A stretch of 64,000 bases of DNA from Bugula neritina (GCA_964035545.1 OZ037766.1:21024767-21088766), one strand, 5' to 3'. Positions 1-13,357 are shown, counted from the stretch's first letter. Notes: generated from the sequence alone by a model not told the origin. Made by a program: numbers and translations.

Positions 1-70
1 TGCGGTGTGCTCTATTCCACTTGCGAGAACATATATACTTGACAGCTTGGCTGGTTTCTCTATAAAAATC

Positions 71-202
<132 letters not shown>

Positions 203-494
203 AGCATAACTTTATCATACTTTGCTACTTGCACATTTTTGTATCACAATAATGCAAAATAATTTATGTTAAACTGAAACATTTTTGTGTGCTCTGAATC
301 ACTTTTATTCTACTTTTGTTGTTTTTTTATTTTGTTCAGCAACCAGTTTTAAAAAACTTTATTTGGTGTATTTACAAAAACTGCTACCAATTAAGTAAAA
401 GGCTTTCAAAAGAATGTTGGAAAAATGGCAAAACTAAATGAATCGCACAAAATGCAGAAAACTAACTTGTGTAATTGTAATGCTAAATCAAGTG

Positions 495-825
495 CTATAT
501 ATACCCATTTCTACCTCTGGCCAGATGTTTATTTGGCTCTACATTGGCTCTCTGTGATATCTGAATATGGTAGTCTGAGTCAGACCCTTGATACTCAGCA
601 AACTGATGAGGATTCACACAGTCCTTTAGGAAGCATCTTTTTGTTTTGTCATCAAAAATCATTCCCTGGCAGCTCTGCTTCTCCACACACTTTATGAGAC
701 AAATTGCCGCGGTTTGAGCAAACATTGATTCACCTGTCAGATGAGTTGAGACAGGCATGTTCTCTGGCACACTATATCTTCTGAATCTGTCAGTTCGGAG
801 GTGACATTGACTAGTGACAAGTGTC
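495..825 (-). CDS. PAN/apple-domain exon, last exon of an incomplete gene
   Basis: A minus-strand open frame ending at TAG (495-497) reads like a PAN/apple domain. A leading Cys is followed by RFRRYSVPENMP, then a GES motif, then CLIKC, SCQGMIFD and RCFLKDC. This is the Cys-rich hairpin spacing of PAN_1/apple modules, which bind proteins or glycans in secreted or surface proteins. There is no ATG at the 5' end of the frame. A CACTAG acceptor on the minus strand would start the exon near 810, so this is probably the terminal exon of a gene whose other exons I could not identify. It faces away from the lectin cluster and may mark its left boundary. The domain call rests on Cys spacing only; the gene extent is unknown. 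Confidence 0.5.
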
Positions 826-851
826 ACCAGGTGCACTAAACAATATTGCAC

Positions 852-2229
852 TTATTATAAATACAAGCACTTTAGTTATATGATGCAAAACATAATATTT
901 AGGGTAAACAACAAACCAAATCAGCTGAGTTTCAATAGGAAGAAATATCAATGATTTAATGCATGGTATAAATTTCTAATAATAGCTATTTTTATAGACA
1001 TGGTAAATTTTTAACTGGACAGAAATATTTAGGAGTGCTCCAGAAAAAACTTTGGTTAAAATATCTCCAAGTTTTAGACATGGGTCAAAAATGATCAACT
1101 TTTGAGTTTTCAATATTTATATGTATAATTTGATTTTTGCGATTTATTCTATTATAGCCTATATAAAAACAGAAACATTTTGCATTGTCTAGCTCTATAC
1201 TGTTGGAGTACGTAGCAACCTAATTTTTATAGGTCAATATTCAATTATTGAAATGAAATGCAGCATTATTTTTGTTGCTGCTGTTATACCTGTAGTTTAC
1301 ACTACTATAAATATTGAGCTTGTGATATGAATGATTTGATACTGTATCCGTAATATACACGGCATGCATACATAATTTTATGCAGTACCTGTACAATACA
1401 CTACATGATATATATATATATATATATATACAGTTTGTTCATACTGTACCTGTGACGTATAGTCTAATGGAGAGCAACATTTTGGTTCCCACAGCTGAAT
1501 TAAGTTCAAAATGAAATGTTGGAGAGAAGTCTGCTGCCTTTGCTTGGAGTCTTCTAAGATATGCTCTGAAAACCGTGCAAGAGACAAAAAGAATCATTTG
1601 TGCATTTGAATATTTTAATTGCTGTATCTTTGAATAAAACTGGTTCTGTAAATAACTTGTGGTTCAACAAAATCTGCTCACAATTTTTTCTTTCATGTTT
1701 GAATAGCAGGAAAGAAATGCAATTTGTTTTAGAGTAAGTAAGGAAGTAAGTAATACAACATAACATGATTCTTTATAATATACATGAATTTAGTATTGCG
1801 TTATATCTGCTATGGATGCTATGTCATCTTATTTTAATGAAATATTGATTACAGTAGAAAAACTTGTACTTCAAGATTGTAGTCAATAGTCAAAGAACTT
1901 TAGTTAGGAATAACATGCTGTAGACATTGAAACATATGAAGTCTTGTTTTATGTAGTTTAGTTGCCAGAAAACCCCACATGGAGCTCAAGCAGATATGAG
2001 CTTTAATGTAGACAACCAAGTGTTATATGGCATCTGTGTGTGTGAGTGTGTGAGTGTGTGAGTGTGTGACTGTGTGTGTGTGTGACTGTGCGTGTGTGAG
2101 TGTGTGACTGTGTGTGTGTGAGTGTGTGACTGTGTGTGTGTGTGCGTGTGTGTGTGTGTGAGTGTGCGTGTGTGAGTGTGTGAGTGTGTATGAGTGTGTG
2201 AGTGTGTATGAGTGTGTATGAGTGTGTGA

Positions 2230-2299
<70 letters not shown>

Positions 2300-2753
2300 G
2301 TGTGTGTGTGTGTGTGTGGTTAGTATTATAGTTGTATATGTAGACAAGTGTAGACGTTTATGTATAGGTGTGTGCATGGGTATCTGTGTGTAGGTATGTG
2401 TAACCTTTTATTAAGTTGTTGCTTTGGTTTCATATTTTTTAACTGCCATCAAATCATTTTTATAAGCTTTAATATATCATGTGAAATTGCTGCAATATGC
2501 TCTACCATAACAAAATATATCATCATTGACCCATAATTAAAGAATGCAACTTAATATTGTTATTTTACCGTTCTCAGTGGTGCAATTAGTGAATAGCTAA
2601 CATCTTATTAGTGCATTAAACCAGCAAAACAAGTTACAATAAAAGAGACTCAATTTACAAAAACATATAATTTTATAATACTTATATATAATAAAAAGCA
2701 AGTTGTTTATTTTCAGTCTAAACTTCAAGTAAGAGAGACGCTATACATAGAAA
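852..2753. other. intergenic stretch, no gene recognised
   Basis: AT-rich DNA with a short (TA)n at 1408-1430 and a long TG-rich microsatellite. A minus-strand frame at 1378-1766 has no recognisable domain and I do not support it as a gene. Confidence 0.6.
2034..2320. repeat. compound (TG)n / TGAG microsatellite
   Basis: Nearly 290 bp of TG repeats interspersed with GAG, GAC and CG variants. The variants are arranged as higher-order units of about 8-10 bp in the first half; the second half is purer TG. The long histidine/threonine-rich frame on the minus strand is an artefact of this repeat. Confidence 0.96.
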
Positions 2754-4766
2754 ATGATGACCTAGTATGAAATAGTTGGACTACTTCTTCTACTTAAGGC
2801 TGTATGTACATGGCAAGTAGCAGATGAAAAAGCTACTAGTAAGTTAATTTATAGTTGTTGAAATTGAAACATTTTTATGGTAATTACAAAGCATTAAATA
2901 TTAGAAAGTTTTTTTATTAGTTGTATATAGTGAGTACCAAACCTTAGCACACTATAATTAGCTACATAATTGCAACCAAAATTCAAAGATTAAAGCTCCA
3001 GAATGCCATTAGCAGCACTGCCTTTACAGATAATATATATAGCAACCAATATTTTTGAAATAGATTTTAGATTTCATTAGACATAGTTAGAATTCAGTAT
3101 TTATAAAATGAGGCAGGCATATGATTAATAACTGCTAAGATCAAAGAGGTATGGTTCACACTAATAATTATGATATACATAATATCAAAATGGCAGCATA
3201 TTTCCTTGCTCTGTGAAGGAACGATGCTTGAAGCTATAGGAATAAGCAAGTTTTAATTTTCCATTTAAAAATTGGCCTCTATTATAGTGAATAGCCAATA
3301 GTAATTATGCATGGCCAGTTCATTGCTGCCTCATAAACAATTATACTACTTGATGCTTTCAGTCTTGAAGTAAATTCTACTTGTTGAATTGAAATTTAAG
3401 TCTTGTAGAGTATGATCCTAAAGTCATTTAAAAGTTCAGCACAAGAGTTGTCACCACTTAAAAGTCGATAGTAAGATTTACACACTACAATAGGCAGTAG
3501 CGAGCTGACTGCCACTGAAAATCAATATTCTATTTATGTTCACAAAACGAACTTCTAAGATATAACTTACAATTATTAACGAAAAATCTGGCAAAATCTG
3601 TTCTCTCACCAAAGTTTGAATTGTAAAGTTGAGATACTAATACTGGTTACATAAATATAAAAACAAGATATAAACCGCAAGTTATAAATTATATTATATA
3701 TGAGTAAAAGTTAAGAAAAATACTGATTTTCTATTTAAAAACAACATTTTATAAACTTTCATAAAACAAAAATAAATTTTTTATAAGTAACCGTAGAGAT
3801 TTAGAATGATCAATCGAGTTCTAAAAGTTAGTGTTGATTAGTTTAAATTCCTTGACCTTGACAGTATCGATTAATAATAGTTTTAATATTATATTTTCGC
3901 TTCATGCAGTCTATTGCCCTTCTGGGTATCTTCAAAATCCGACAAATATGAAGTGCCTGTGGAGGTCACCATGAATAGCAACTTGGGAACAAGCTAAGAG
4001 AATTTGTGAGAAAAAAGGAGAAAATCTAATGGTTTTGAATACTCCAAGTAGCATCAAGTGGTTTCGACATGCCAGAAAGACTGTTTATGGTAAACAATGA
4101 GATTTCCCCTTGAACTTTACCGATCAGACATTTTTATTATAAGGCTTTGACTATCTAGAACAAAACTATTATATAATATTATATAATTATATTATAAAAA
4201 ACTCACACAAGTTTATAGTCACCAGCCCTGCGAGAAAACCTCTGATGGAAAAAGATTTTTGTTGAACCGGGTAAGGACTTACTAAGATGAGGCACAGTAG
4301 CAATTATGACTGGATGCTCTTCCTAACATCACCAATGATCTTTGTGCAGGCTTGAACACATGACTTCGGGCTTACTAGGCAAACGCTCTAACCCTTAGAC
4401 CACGGCTGCTCTTTATATAATTATATTATAGCAGTATTTTTAATTGATGCAGGATGGCGAAGATTTGGTTTATGGATAGGAGGTAGAAGAGTTGGTGGTG
4501 TTTGGAAATGGATTGGTAAAAAAAATGAAACTATTAAGTATTTTGATTGGTACAAAGATCAACCAGACCCCAAGCTAAAAAAAATCACACATGTTTGTAT
4601 AAAAGTATTTGGAGCAGTATTTGGAACAAATGGCATAAAGGATCCATCATGGGGAACTCGTATTTGTGATTGGTTCTACTCATTTGCATGCGAGAGACCT
4701 CCATCTTATAGGGATGGTAGACTTCACCTGTATCGACACTTTCTAAAAGGAGCCTTTGGATCTTGA
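2754..4766 (+). pseudogene. C-type lectin-like gene A, broken by two stop codons
   Basis: Three exons in the cluster's standard phase-1 plan can be placed at 2754-2838, 3910-4089 and 4453-4766 (579 nt, a multiple of three). Exon 1 would encode a signal peptide but has TAG at codon 4 (2763-2765). Exon 2 starts with a CPSGY hairpin and ends SIKWFRHAR, but has TGA at 3972-3974, just before TWEQAKRIC. Exon 3 is fully open: WIGGRRVGGVWKW, a QPD motif (galactose-type in classical lectins), a changed SWGTRIC where WND/WDD is usual, then FACERP and a C-terminal extension longer than its neighbours. A poly(A) signal lies at 4959. Intron 2 carries a SINE with an 18-bp target duplication. The frame is otherwise well kept, so inactivation looks recent. 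A downstream start that skips codon 4 would not bypass the second stop. Confidence 0.82.
4197..4412 (-). mobile_element. tRNA-derived SINE in intron 2 of pseudogene A
   Basis: The minus strand starts at 4412 with a tRNA-like head. It has an A-box-like TGGTCTAAGGG and, about 40 bp on, a B-box-like GTTCAAGCC. A non-tRNA body follows, including GGATGCTCTTCC on the plus strand. An identical 18-bp sequence (TTATATAATTATATTATA) flanks it at 4179-4196 and 4413-4430, which is a clear target-site duplication. It was therefore mobilised by a LINE. The family name is not known to me. Confidence 0.85.
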
Positions 4767-4799
4767 GTTGATGGTGTGCACTATAATTGTTTTATTTCT

Positions 4800-7419
4800 G
4801 GTAACCTAACTTTTTTAAAACTGAATGTGTTTTTTTGAATAATTAGCACTTTGAAACTTATGTCAATGCCAACGATATTAAGCTATGAATTGTATCAGAA
4901 CCTCATTGCTAACGTCAAAAGAAACTTTTACTTCAGCTTATGATTTCATAAATTCTCAAATAAAATCAAACACAAGCAACATTTATTAAAAATGATACTC
5001 ATGCCTTTGTAAGATAACAGAGCTATAGGCCTACTTGCTTTTGAAGGAAATAGCATAGATTATAGTTGCATCATCACATACTAAACCCTATTACTCCATA
5101 AGGCTTGCATTAGCAGATCTAAACTACATCGACTGAAAATTGCATAAACAGATTATACTAAAGCTATTGGCAGCAAAAAAATTAATCTATAGTATGTTAA
5201 ATTCTTATTAGCAGTTTATAGTTTTTCTAAAACTTATTACAAATCTTTAAATTAGCAGTGAGGAAGCTGAATATTAACCTGAATGACTTTAGATCTGCCA
5301 ATTGCTGTGATAATCTTTCAATGTTTTATTTACGTGTCCCCCTGCATTGTACTTAAAATTACCAATTGCTTTCAGTCTTTGACAGAAGAAAAGTGTATAC
5401 TTGGCATATGACTTATTATACCTCTTGCACACTCAAAGAAAGTTGTGCTGGCTGCATGTTACGGCTACACAAAGATGTACTTAGAATAATAACACAACTT
5501 AATTTATCAGTGATCAAACCATTTCAGCAATTCAATTTGATAAACTAAAATGTCAAACAAAAATTATTGGATAAATTTCCTAAATGAATAATCATTGATA
5601 ATTAATTAAGTAATTTATTTATGAGATAAGAGGGAGTGGGGCGAATTGAACTACAGGGCTATAAGTTAAACCATGCTCTAAAATCTAAATGCTCTAAATT
5701 TTCTCTTTAAAATCATTGCCCAATTTCACCTCATTTATTTGAGAGCTTTTTAGGTGAATTACCAGTCATATAGAAATATATAAAATCAAAGCAGAAGTTT
5801 TCAGGTGAGCAAGTATTTGTTACATTTTTTAGATAAAAATGAGCAAACTAAAAATTTATGTTTTCATAAGATGTTGCATATAGCTTCTTAAATTTTAAGA
5901 ACCCAGTCAAATAAATTTAACCATGTCTTGTCAACACGCATTCAAGGCTGGGCAATATGACCTAAAGCTGTTGCAGAGATATCTTATTTACAGCAGGTAT
6001 TGACGATAGTTTGTAGCGTGACAGTGTGGGGCTAGTTGAACCACATAGGAAGTCGGCAGTTGAACCAGGTACTTTACTAGCCTCACCTTCTCCTACTTAT
6101 TTCGCTAGACACTTTAAAACTGTTGCAGCATCTAAGAAATTTTAGCTTTTGTTTGAATATTCCTATATGTACTGTATGTAGTATGTGATTTATTAAATTG
6201 TTATTATGTAGCAGCACAGATTAGATAAAAATGAAAAATACCAAAAAGTTTGAGAAAAGAAGAGAAGCTAGTGGGCATACACAACAATGTGTTTTTAAAT
6301 GAATTTATAAATTATATATTATGCTATATTTGGCATAGGAATTTTGACAATTATAGATGTTTAAAAGCTACAAGCTTGCAAAAAGAACTGATGATCTATT
6401 CATGGCCTACAAAAAATAATTTCAATTTAAACTTTTGCTAAAATTTATGCGGATAATGCAAATATGTGCTAATATGATAAAAAGCAATGGGACAATGGTT
6501 ATATGCTAAACATTAATAGTGAGTGAAATAAACAATTCAACAAATGATGACAATAAATAATGATTTAACTAAAAGTATTGCAGTATTTTTAAGTGAAAAC
6601 TGCATAATTTCTATGAAGGCTAATTTTATCTAAAAATTATATGGAGCTAAATTAGGTAGGCAGCAATTGAAATAATATTTCTGCTATCTATTCATAAAAG
6701 TCAAGCCTAAAACAAAGTTTACAAGAATAGCAAGTTGAAAAATATTTTTTTTAAAGTTTTGGTCTGCATGAATAACTGTAAACTATTTTCGGGTTTTATT
6801 TATTTTAAAATCTTTTTGTCTTTGAAGTTTAGAATAAAAATCAAAATGACTTGCTGGCTTCCTTGATGAGTGTCTAACTTGAAACAATAGAGTAGGAGAA
6901 AATGAAAATCTTTTGACTTTTTACCTATATATTCTTCCTTAAGTCACTTAAAAGCACGATCAAACTGTTCCTGGTATACGTATGCATTTAAAAAATTACT
7001 GGAGAGTTTTTGATAATTGCAAGCTACGCTGCATTGCCTTATTTAATAATATTATCATACTGTATTTCAATGAAATTTTTGTTATGCATAAAAACTCAAC
7101 ATGTTATCAGGTTGCCGAGTCAAGCTGTTTAATTAACCTCCTATATATAATGATAGAAGTTATAAACTTTAACATTAGAATTTATGCAAGTTTCCTAACA
7201 GGTTCTTAGTAGGGTGTTGAGGCATAAGTATAATAATTAAGTTTTGAAGTAGAGGACTCTGTAATTATTTTCAAAGGTGCTCCTCTAAGGTAAAGAGTTA
7301 ACTACTAATTGTTTATACAATTTAATACCTGCTTTATAACTAAAGTGGTTTATAAACGCCAACATGTAGTTTAAACAGATACTGTTCATAAGATCCATGT
7401 TCAACATCTACACTGCAAG
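4800..7419. other. intergenic stretch between A and B
   Basis: It contains the poly(A) region of pseudogene A and a GTGGGG-type MITE (5635-6087). The short open frames at 5366, 6250 and 6982 lack family motifs, signal peptides or splice context and are not supported as genes. Confidence 0.6.
5635..6087 (+). mobile_element. MITE-like element, GTGGGG family, copy 1
   Basis: About 450 bp that align along their whole length with 30073-30501. Shared blocks include the AAAATCAAAGCA region, GAGCAAACTAAAAATTTAT and GTTGAACCAGGTA. The left end reads AGTGGGGCGAATTGAAC. The right end is a decayed inverted version (CTAGCCTCACCT). There is no coding capacity. The end structure suggests a non-autonomous DNA transposon; the superfamily is unclear. 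Confidence 0.7.
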
Positions 7420-9318
7420 ATGGTAAACTTACCTGGTACCAAGACATATTTGGTGTTACATCTTTTAGCCATAAGCCTAAGATCTATAATTTGCACTCCT
7501 ACAGGTGAGTGTGAAAATATTTCTAAGATTTAAATGAACAATAAATTTAAATCAACTATCTAACTTTTAACTTAACAATTTACCTCAATTAAATTGTACC
7601 TATAGTGTATAAGTTACTTTTGGTTAAGTAAGCAAAATGTATTCTACAATCGAACTGAGCAATTGACTCTAGGCACCTATAATACACCTTTAATACAGGA
7701 CAAAATAAATTAGTTGAACAGCAGAAAGTTATTTGATGAACAGTTACTATATATACATGTATATAAAAATGCATTATTTGAAACAGCTATAATATATACT
7801 CAGTGCGGTGTGAAAATATTAAAAGCAGCAAAAAATAAACAAATACAAAGATTCGACCAGTAGTTTTGAACATTAATTAACTGATTAATTAATTTAATTT
7901 AATTGATTTAATTTAATAACATTTAATTAATTAATTAATTAAACTGCATTAAAAAAGTCTTGTTTAATATTTTTACCTTTACTTTTATGCTCTGCTATAT
8001 TTTTAATATTTTTTTAAATGTTCATACTAGAACATCAATAACTTGTTTCAATTTATTTACAGTTATAAAAGCTAATAAAAGCTATAATGTCTAACATTGC
8101 AATGTTGTCTGTGCTTTGTATTTTATTTGAATTATATTATCAAATTGAAGTATGTGAATTACTGAACAGTTTTGTGTCATTTAAGTTTTGGTGGCCAAAT
8201 GCCCTGAAAAATCTGTCCACAATCCATACAAAGACACGTGTGTTACTCTCTCCAATGATAAATTGGCTTGGGACGATGCAAAGGATGCCTGTGAAGGTAA
8301 AGGAGGAACTCTGTTGACTTTGGAAACCTTAGAAGAAGTTGAGTGGTTCAGGACTTTAAGATCTCACAACTCAGGTAAGGGTTAGATGGCAAAGACGTTA
8401 TTATGACATGCAGTTAATTTGTCTCCGCTTTAAATACTGTTTTAAACGGTACATTCATTACACATTATTAGTTTCATTTATTAGGAGTATATTGGTTGTA
8501 ATTCACCTGCATTTCTTGAATTATTGAGAACTGATCATGATACTGGAAATAATATAAAGTTATTCTAAGTTATTTGTTGTCTAGATATAAACAATCATTG
8601 TTTTAAATTTGAAAAAAATTGTCGCAATCGTTTGATAGCTTGCAGTACATATGACAGTATGTCATTACAAGTACAAGTGACATTAACATTTCCTCATAGC
8701 GGTTCAGTGATAAGATTATAAAAGTATTTTTTCCCAAACTGCTATTATCAGCTACTGTATAATTGATTTTTAAGATAAGTATGAACTATACATGTAAAAA
8801 GAGCCTAAATTAAATATTTTTGCTGCTTAAATGGTTATATGTCGGAAAGACCAACGAAATATTTCAATCTTGGATCTTTCATTAATGGAAAATTTGGCTT
8901 GCATACAATTATTTTGAGCAATTTTGCATTTCAGTAGGCTAAAAAAGTTTCTTTTTTGTCATTTTATTTTAAAGGAAAATTTTTTATTTACTATTGTATT
9001 TACAATGTAGAAATGACAATAACTACACAATAGATATATAGCTGATCAATGCATGTATTATATTGAGTTTTTGATTCTTTAGATTGGGGCAACAGTGTGG
9101 CTATTTGGATTGGTGGGAGACAGCTCTATGGTGCTTGGTACTGGGAAGGTAAAAAGAGAGTTCCAATAGAGTTCACGGATTGGAATATCCGAGAACCAAA
9201 CAGTTACAAAAAGGACGACATGTGCCTACAGGTTATTGGTTGGCCGAAGCTAAACTGGAATGATCATGGATGCTTTACTGTAATAAATTATGCTTGTGAA
9301 AAGAAAGCACCTGCATGA
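7420..9318 (+). CDS. secreted C-type lectin B, EPN/WND type
   Basis: Exons 7420-7504, 8186-8374 and 9083-9318 give 169 residues. Exon 1 has a hydrophobic secretion signal (TYLVLHLLAISL). Exon 2 carries the long-form CTLD hairpin (KCPEKSVHNPYKDTC), a conserved Cys in the DACEGKGG region and the WFRTLR end motif. Exon 3 starts DWGN and has the WIGG core, EPN at residues 129-131, an Asp two residues before Cys139, and WND at 150-152. In classical C-type lectins EPN plus WND coordinate calcium and favour mannose-type sugars, so this is one of the best candidates here for calcium-dependent binding. The usual Glu before the Cys is Asp. All introns are phase 1. Poly(A) signal AATAAA lies at 9458. 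Secretion and sugar preference are inferred. Confidence 0.92.
7840..7950. repeat. TTAATTAA-rich low-complexity tract
   Basis: A run of overlapping TTAATTAA and TTTAATTTAA words in intron 1 of gene B. It is self-complementary and likely to form hairpins; no other function is visible. Confidence 0.7.
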
Positions 9319-9504
9319 TAGTAGTTCTCAACATTATTGTAGTTTAAGCATATTTTGTGCAAAATACAGTAACTTTTGTTGAAAATGCTGTTGAGGATTT
9401 TTGTATGATATGCCTATAATGTATTCAGAAGAGAGTATACTTAATATCTAGCTTTCAAATAAATTTTGTTGTGGCATAATATGTTGCAGTAAGACACTCT
9501 CATT

Positions 9505-9581
<77 letters not shown>

Positions 9582-11227
9582 TATATAGCTGCACCACAGT
9601 AAGTGCAGGTCAACTTATTGATGCATGCATAAATCAAACTTTACAATAAGCTATTTTGAAATAAACAGTAGTGCAACATGAGTTGATAGAAAAGAAGTGC
9701 CAAGCTCACTACTTAAGACTATTTATTTTACATTTATAAACAGATTGTATAATGCAGATATCTGATTCCCAATTCATAGATATTAGTAAAAAAATACTAA
9801 TTTTAAATTTTTTGGCATTTTTTATTTTGAAATCAAATTAAACTTTGTAAAAAGTCAAATACCAGGTACATGAAATGCACCTCAAAAAGTCCCCAATTTA
9901 TTAAAGACCTGATCACCATATTTTTATATCTCTTGTGCAACATAAAGTTTTTGCTATTTCTAAAATATTTGTTTTTAGCAAACTTGGCTTCACTGAAAAA
10001 TTAATCAAAACTAAATAACAGATAGGATATATGCAGGTTAAAGAAAAAATGTCAATACTATAATATATTACTCTATATCAAAGACTTTCATCTTACAGCA
10101 ACGACTATGGTATATTCCTTCCATAAATCTTCACCATGCATATCAAGGTTGGCACACTGCGACGTTAATTCTCAATTCACTATTCAACCTGAAGATTACA
10201 CACTGCATATAGAAATCACTAAGCTGTTATTTTTTTGGGTTAAATTTGTAACTTTATGCAACAAATACTCAATTCTCTAAAACTATCTGAAACAATTTAC
10301 AATATACAGTTTAATAAGGATCAAAAGTAAATAAAATGATGATTTACCTACTGAATGCATATTAGACAGCAGAAAAACCACCCAATATAACAGTAATATC
10401 ATATAGTTCTGTACCTACATAAATGAAGTAACTTGTGTTCAGTAAGTCATATTGCAGATTTAAGAATATAGTGCTCATCAAATATGGCCTATGTTGGATA
10501 AGATTTTCCGGTTTTTGCTAGTTGTATAGATGTATGATTAGAAGAAACTATGAACTTACTGGTATGAAGATGAGTAATAGCAACATGAGAACAAATAATA
10601 CACCTCACAGTATCATATAATAAAGGTAGGAGAGCAAATTATAGGTGTATGAAAGCCTAGCTTACATAAGCTTACGAGAAAGAATGATGTGTGAGCATAT
10701 ATATATATATGAGATTTAATAATTTTTGATCAATAATTGGCACTTGACGTATTATATGAAGTTGTAACATAAAATAAGTTTCTTCATAAAAGTACACATG
10801 AACCGCCACTAGAATACAAAAAATCTGGTTTTCCAGGATTCATTATTGCTTTTTATAGCACTTCTATTTATAGCTGTTTAATTCAGGTTCAGCTTCATGT
10901 TGCTTAATTTCAGGATTAAAAGTATAATTATATTATTTCTAATAGATAGTTAGATATAGACATAAACTTATCCGCCCACAGAATTATTGGTTTTATGAAT
11001 CTAATAATAATGGCCATTACACTAATTGCAGATGAGCTGTACTATAATTTTCACAGTTATAATGTACGTTTGAAAAAGTAGCTCAACTGTGCAATGTGCA
11101 ATAATTTACTGAAGTCGCATTCAATAGGATTTCAAGTGTTGCACTGCAAGCTTCAATGTAGGAGCAATAAAATTGCAGTTTGAAAAGACAGAAATTCACG
11201 TGTAAACTAAAGCTACCAACTAGAAAA
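9319..11227. other. intergenic stretch between B and C
   Basis: It holds the 3' UTR of gene B, a (TA)n tract and AT-rich DNA. I see no CTLD exon or other recognisable gene on either strand. Confidence 0.65.
9509..9588. repeat. (TA)n microsatellite
   Basis: About 80 bp of TA repeats with one TACA interruption, just downstream of the gene B poly(A) signal. Confidence 0.96.
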
Positions 11228-12196
11228 ATGTTGAGTTTGCATCATGCAATAACAGCTTTGTTATACCTAACTATTTGGACAGTTGCAAATTATGAAGTCG
11301 GTGGTAAGGAAATTTTTTATGTAGCTCATGACAGAGATAACTATTCAACCGTGCTTTAATTTGACAATTCTTTCTAATTTTAAGTAAAACTATTTTATTC
11401 TAGCTATACTTTTTGTATTTATAAGATATGTTATTAAGCTCTCTTACTTACTGATGCAGCGGCTTGCCCACGGACACATCGTGCCTTGGAAAATCCAATT
11501 AATGGCCACTGCATAGAAAAGTCCGGATTCAAAGCAGACTGGGATAAAGCTAAACGATACTGCATGAATAAAGGAGGACATTTGCTTACACTGGACTCAT
11601 TTAACAGTACCATGTGGTTCAAGAACATGAGGTCCCAGCATAACAGTGAGTTTCACTCTATTACTATTGCATTAATTTGGAAAGTTTTAGCTGAATATTC
11701 TTAAACTAAAATTAAAAGTTTTTTCGACCAAAGAATAATTTCATATGTTGGAATTAGTCTGAAAACAGTAGTTTACACATTCAATATGGAAGTTGGTTAT
11801 TTTGGCCAAGCAGTTGTACTCATAATTTACATACTTTCTAAAATAATCTAAAAGCTTTAGTTGCTGCTTGAATATTATACAAATGTTCATACAGCTTCAA
11901 CCTCATGAAGTTATTAATAACTTATGTTGGCAGTGCTGTTCCACGCGTACCCTCTCTGGATTGGAGGTCGAAAAAACTACAACCACGTCTGGGAATGGCA
12001 CAAAAGAGGAACAAAGACACCAATTGAGTACTCCGATTGGTACGAACGACAGCCTGATATATTCCATGGTGGACACGCTTGTCTTAGAGTGTACGGCCAC
12101 TCATACGACACAAATGTAAAGGAGCAGGTCCAGTGGGATGATGCTCCTTGTACTAGAAAAGAGTTCTTTATTTGTGAAACATATCCAAATGCTTGA
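11228..12196 (+). CDS. secreted C-type lectin C, QPD type
   Basis: Exons 11228-11303, 11460-11645 and 11934-12196 give 174 residues. Exon 1 is a signal peptide (HHAITALLYLTIWTVA). Exon 2 has ACPRTHRALENPINGHC, DWDKAKRYC, GGHLLTLD and MWFKNMRS. Exon 3 has PLWIGGRKNYNHVWEW, QPD at residues 127-129, a Cys, then QWDDAPC and FFICE. QPD is the galactose-type signature in classical C-type lectins, in contrast to EPN in the upstream neighbour B. The loop between the two last-exon Cys residues is longer than usual (about 24 residues, with SYDTNVKEQVQ). Unlike most paralogues, exon 3 lacks the leading DW. Poly(A) signal at 12325. Compact introns of 156 and 288 bp. Confidence 0.92.
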
Positions 12197-13236
12197 CATA
12201 CTTATTATGGTTTAAATGATTGTTAAAACAATTTTAATAACAAATTATCTTGCTTCCCACTTCAAATTTTATTCAACATATTTTTACAGTTGCATGTGTA
12301 TTTAGAACAAAGTATTATTTCTGAAATAAAAAACTTGAACCTTTCATATAATAATTGTAATAGTACTATTTTTAGCTCAACTTCTCAGTTATGTAATTGT
12401 TTACCGGCAGCTTAAAAATGTCTGTTGAGAGAAAAAAATTTACTGAGTGAATTGTTGCCCGATTAATTGCAACTTGAAGTAATTTGGTAAAGTTTAATTT
12501 ATTGCATGAACATGGAGTTTTGAAATAGAATGCAAAAGCAAAATAACACACATTTATTAATTATATCACTGAAATACCATGACATTTTATTATACTGCAT
12601 TGCATAATACATTCATTATGTATGCTACTCTGCTCAACTTTCAAGCTTTAAGAAAACTAAATTGCATATATTTAGTTAACTGCCTACACTCAATTTTATT
12701 CAAAAAATATTTCTGTAAAGTATATCTCAAAACTAGACAGTGATTTTGCAATATTCAATTTTACTAGTCTAAACCCAACTTATAGGTTCTTTTTTTGATC
12801 ATCACATGCAGACCAGTTAGGTTGTAGCAGCTGAGCATTAAATTAAATCAAACTCTCAAAGTTCAAGTTTTGACTATATCGATATGAACATCGCAAATGG
12901 GTGTTTAGGTTCTGAAAAAAAATTGAATTCACTGTGCAATTAATCAGTTGGCAACTATAAACGACACCTATTTTTCTCACAGCATTCATATTCTTACTGA
13001 ATATGGATCACTGCATGTGTTGATTGAAATAAATCTTTAGCAACACCATAAGGTTGCTTGTGAATTTGACTACTCATGTTTAATATGTCATCACTATACT
13101 TTGGCAAGTATAGGTTTTTTAGGGAAAATTTACTTTTCAAAGTAGAAAGACCAAAAATGAAATAATGAAGAAGTAAAGTTAACCAATGATACAGAGAAAC
13201 CCTCTTTTTCTGCTTTTCAATGTTATAATGATTTTT

Positions 13237-13357
13237 ATGTTCATATATATGTTGATGTATGTTGATATAATATGTTGATATATGTTATATATGTTCATAT
13301 ATGTTCATATATGTTGATATATGTTGGTATATGTTGATATATATGTTAATATATGTG
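13237..13357. repeat. TATATGTTGA-type minisatellite
   Basis: About 120 bp of imperfect tandem repeats built on TATATGTTGA and TATATGTTCA. Similar words resume at about 13791-13812, so the array may be interrupted by unrelated DNA. Confidence 0.85.

Noticed and set aside
2003-2377. His/Thr-rich open frame
   Set aside because: Translation of a TG-repeat array; no gene structure around it.
7840-7950. TTAATTAA cluster as a homeodomain-binding enhancer
   Set aside because: Low-complexity AT sequence in an AT-rich genome; no independent support.
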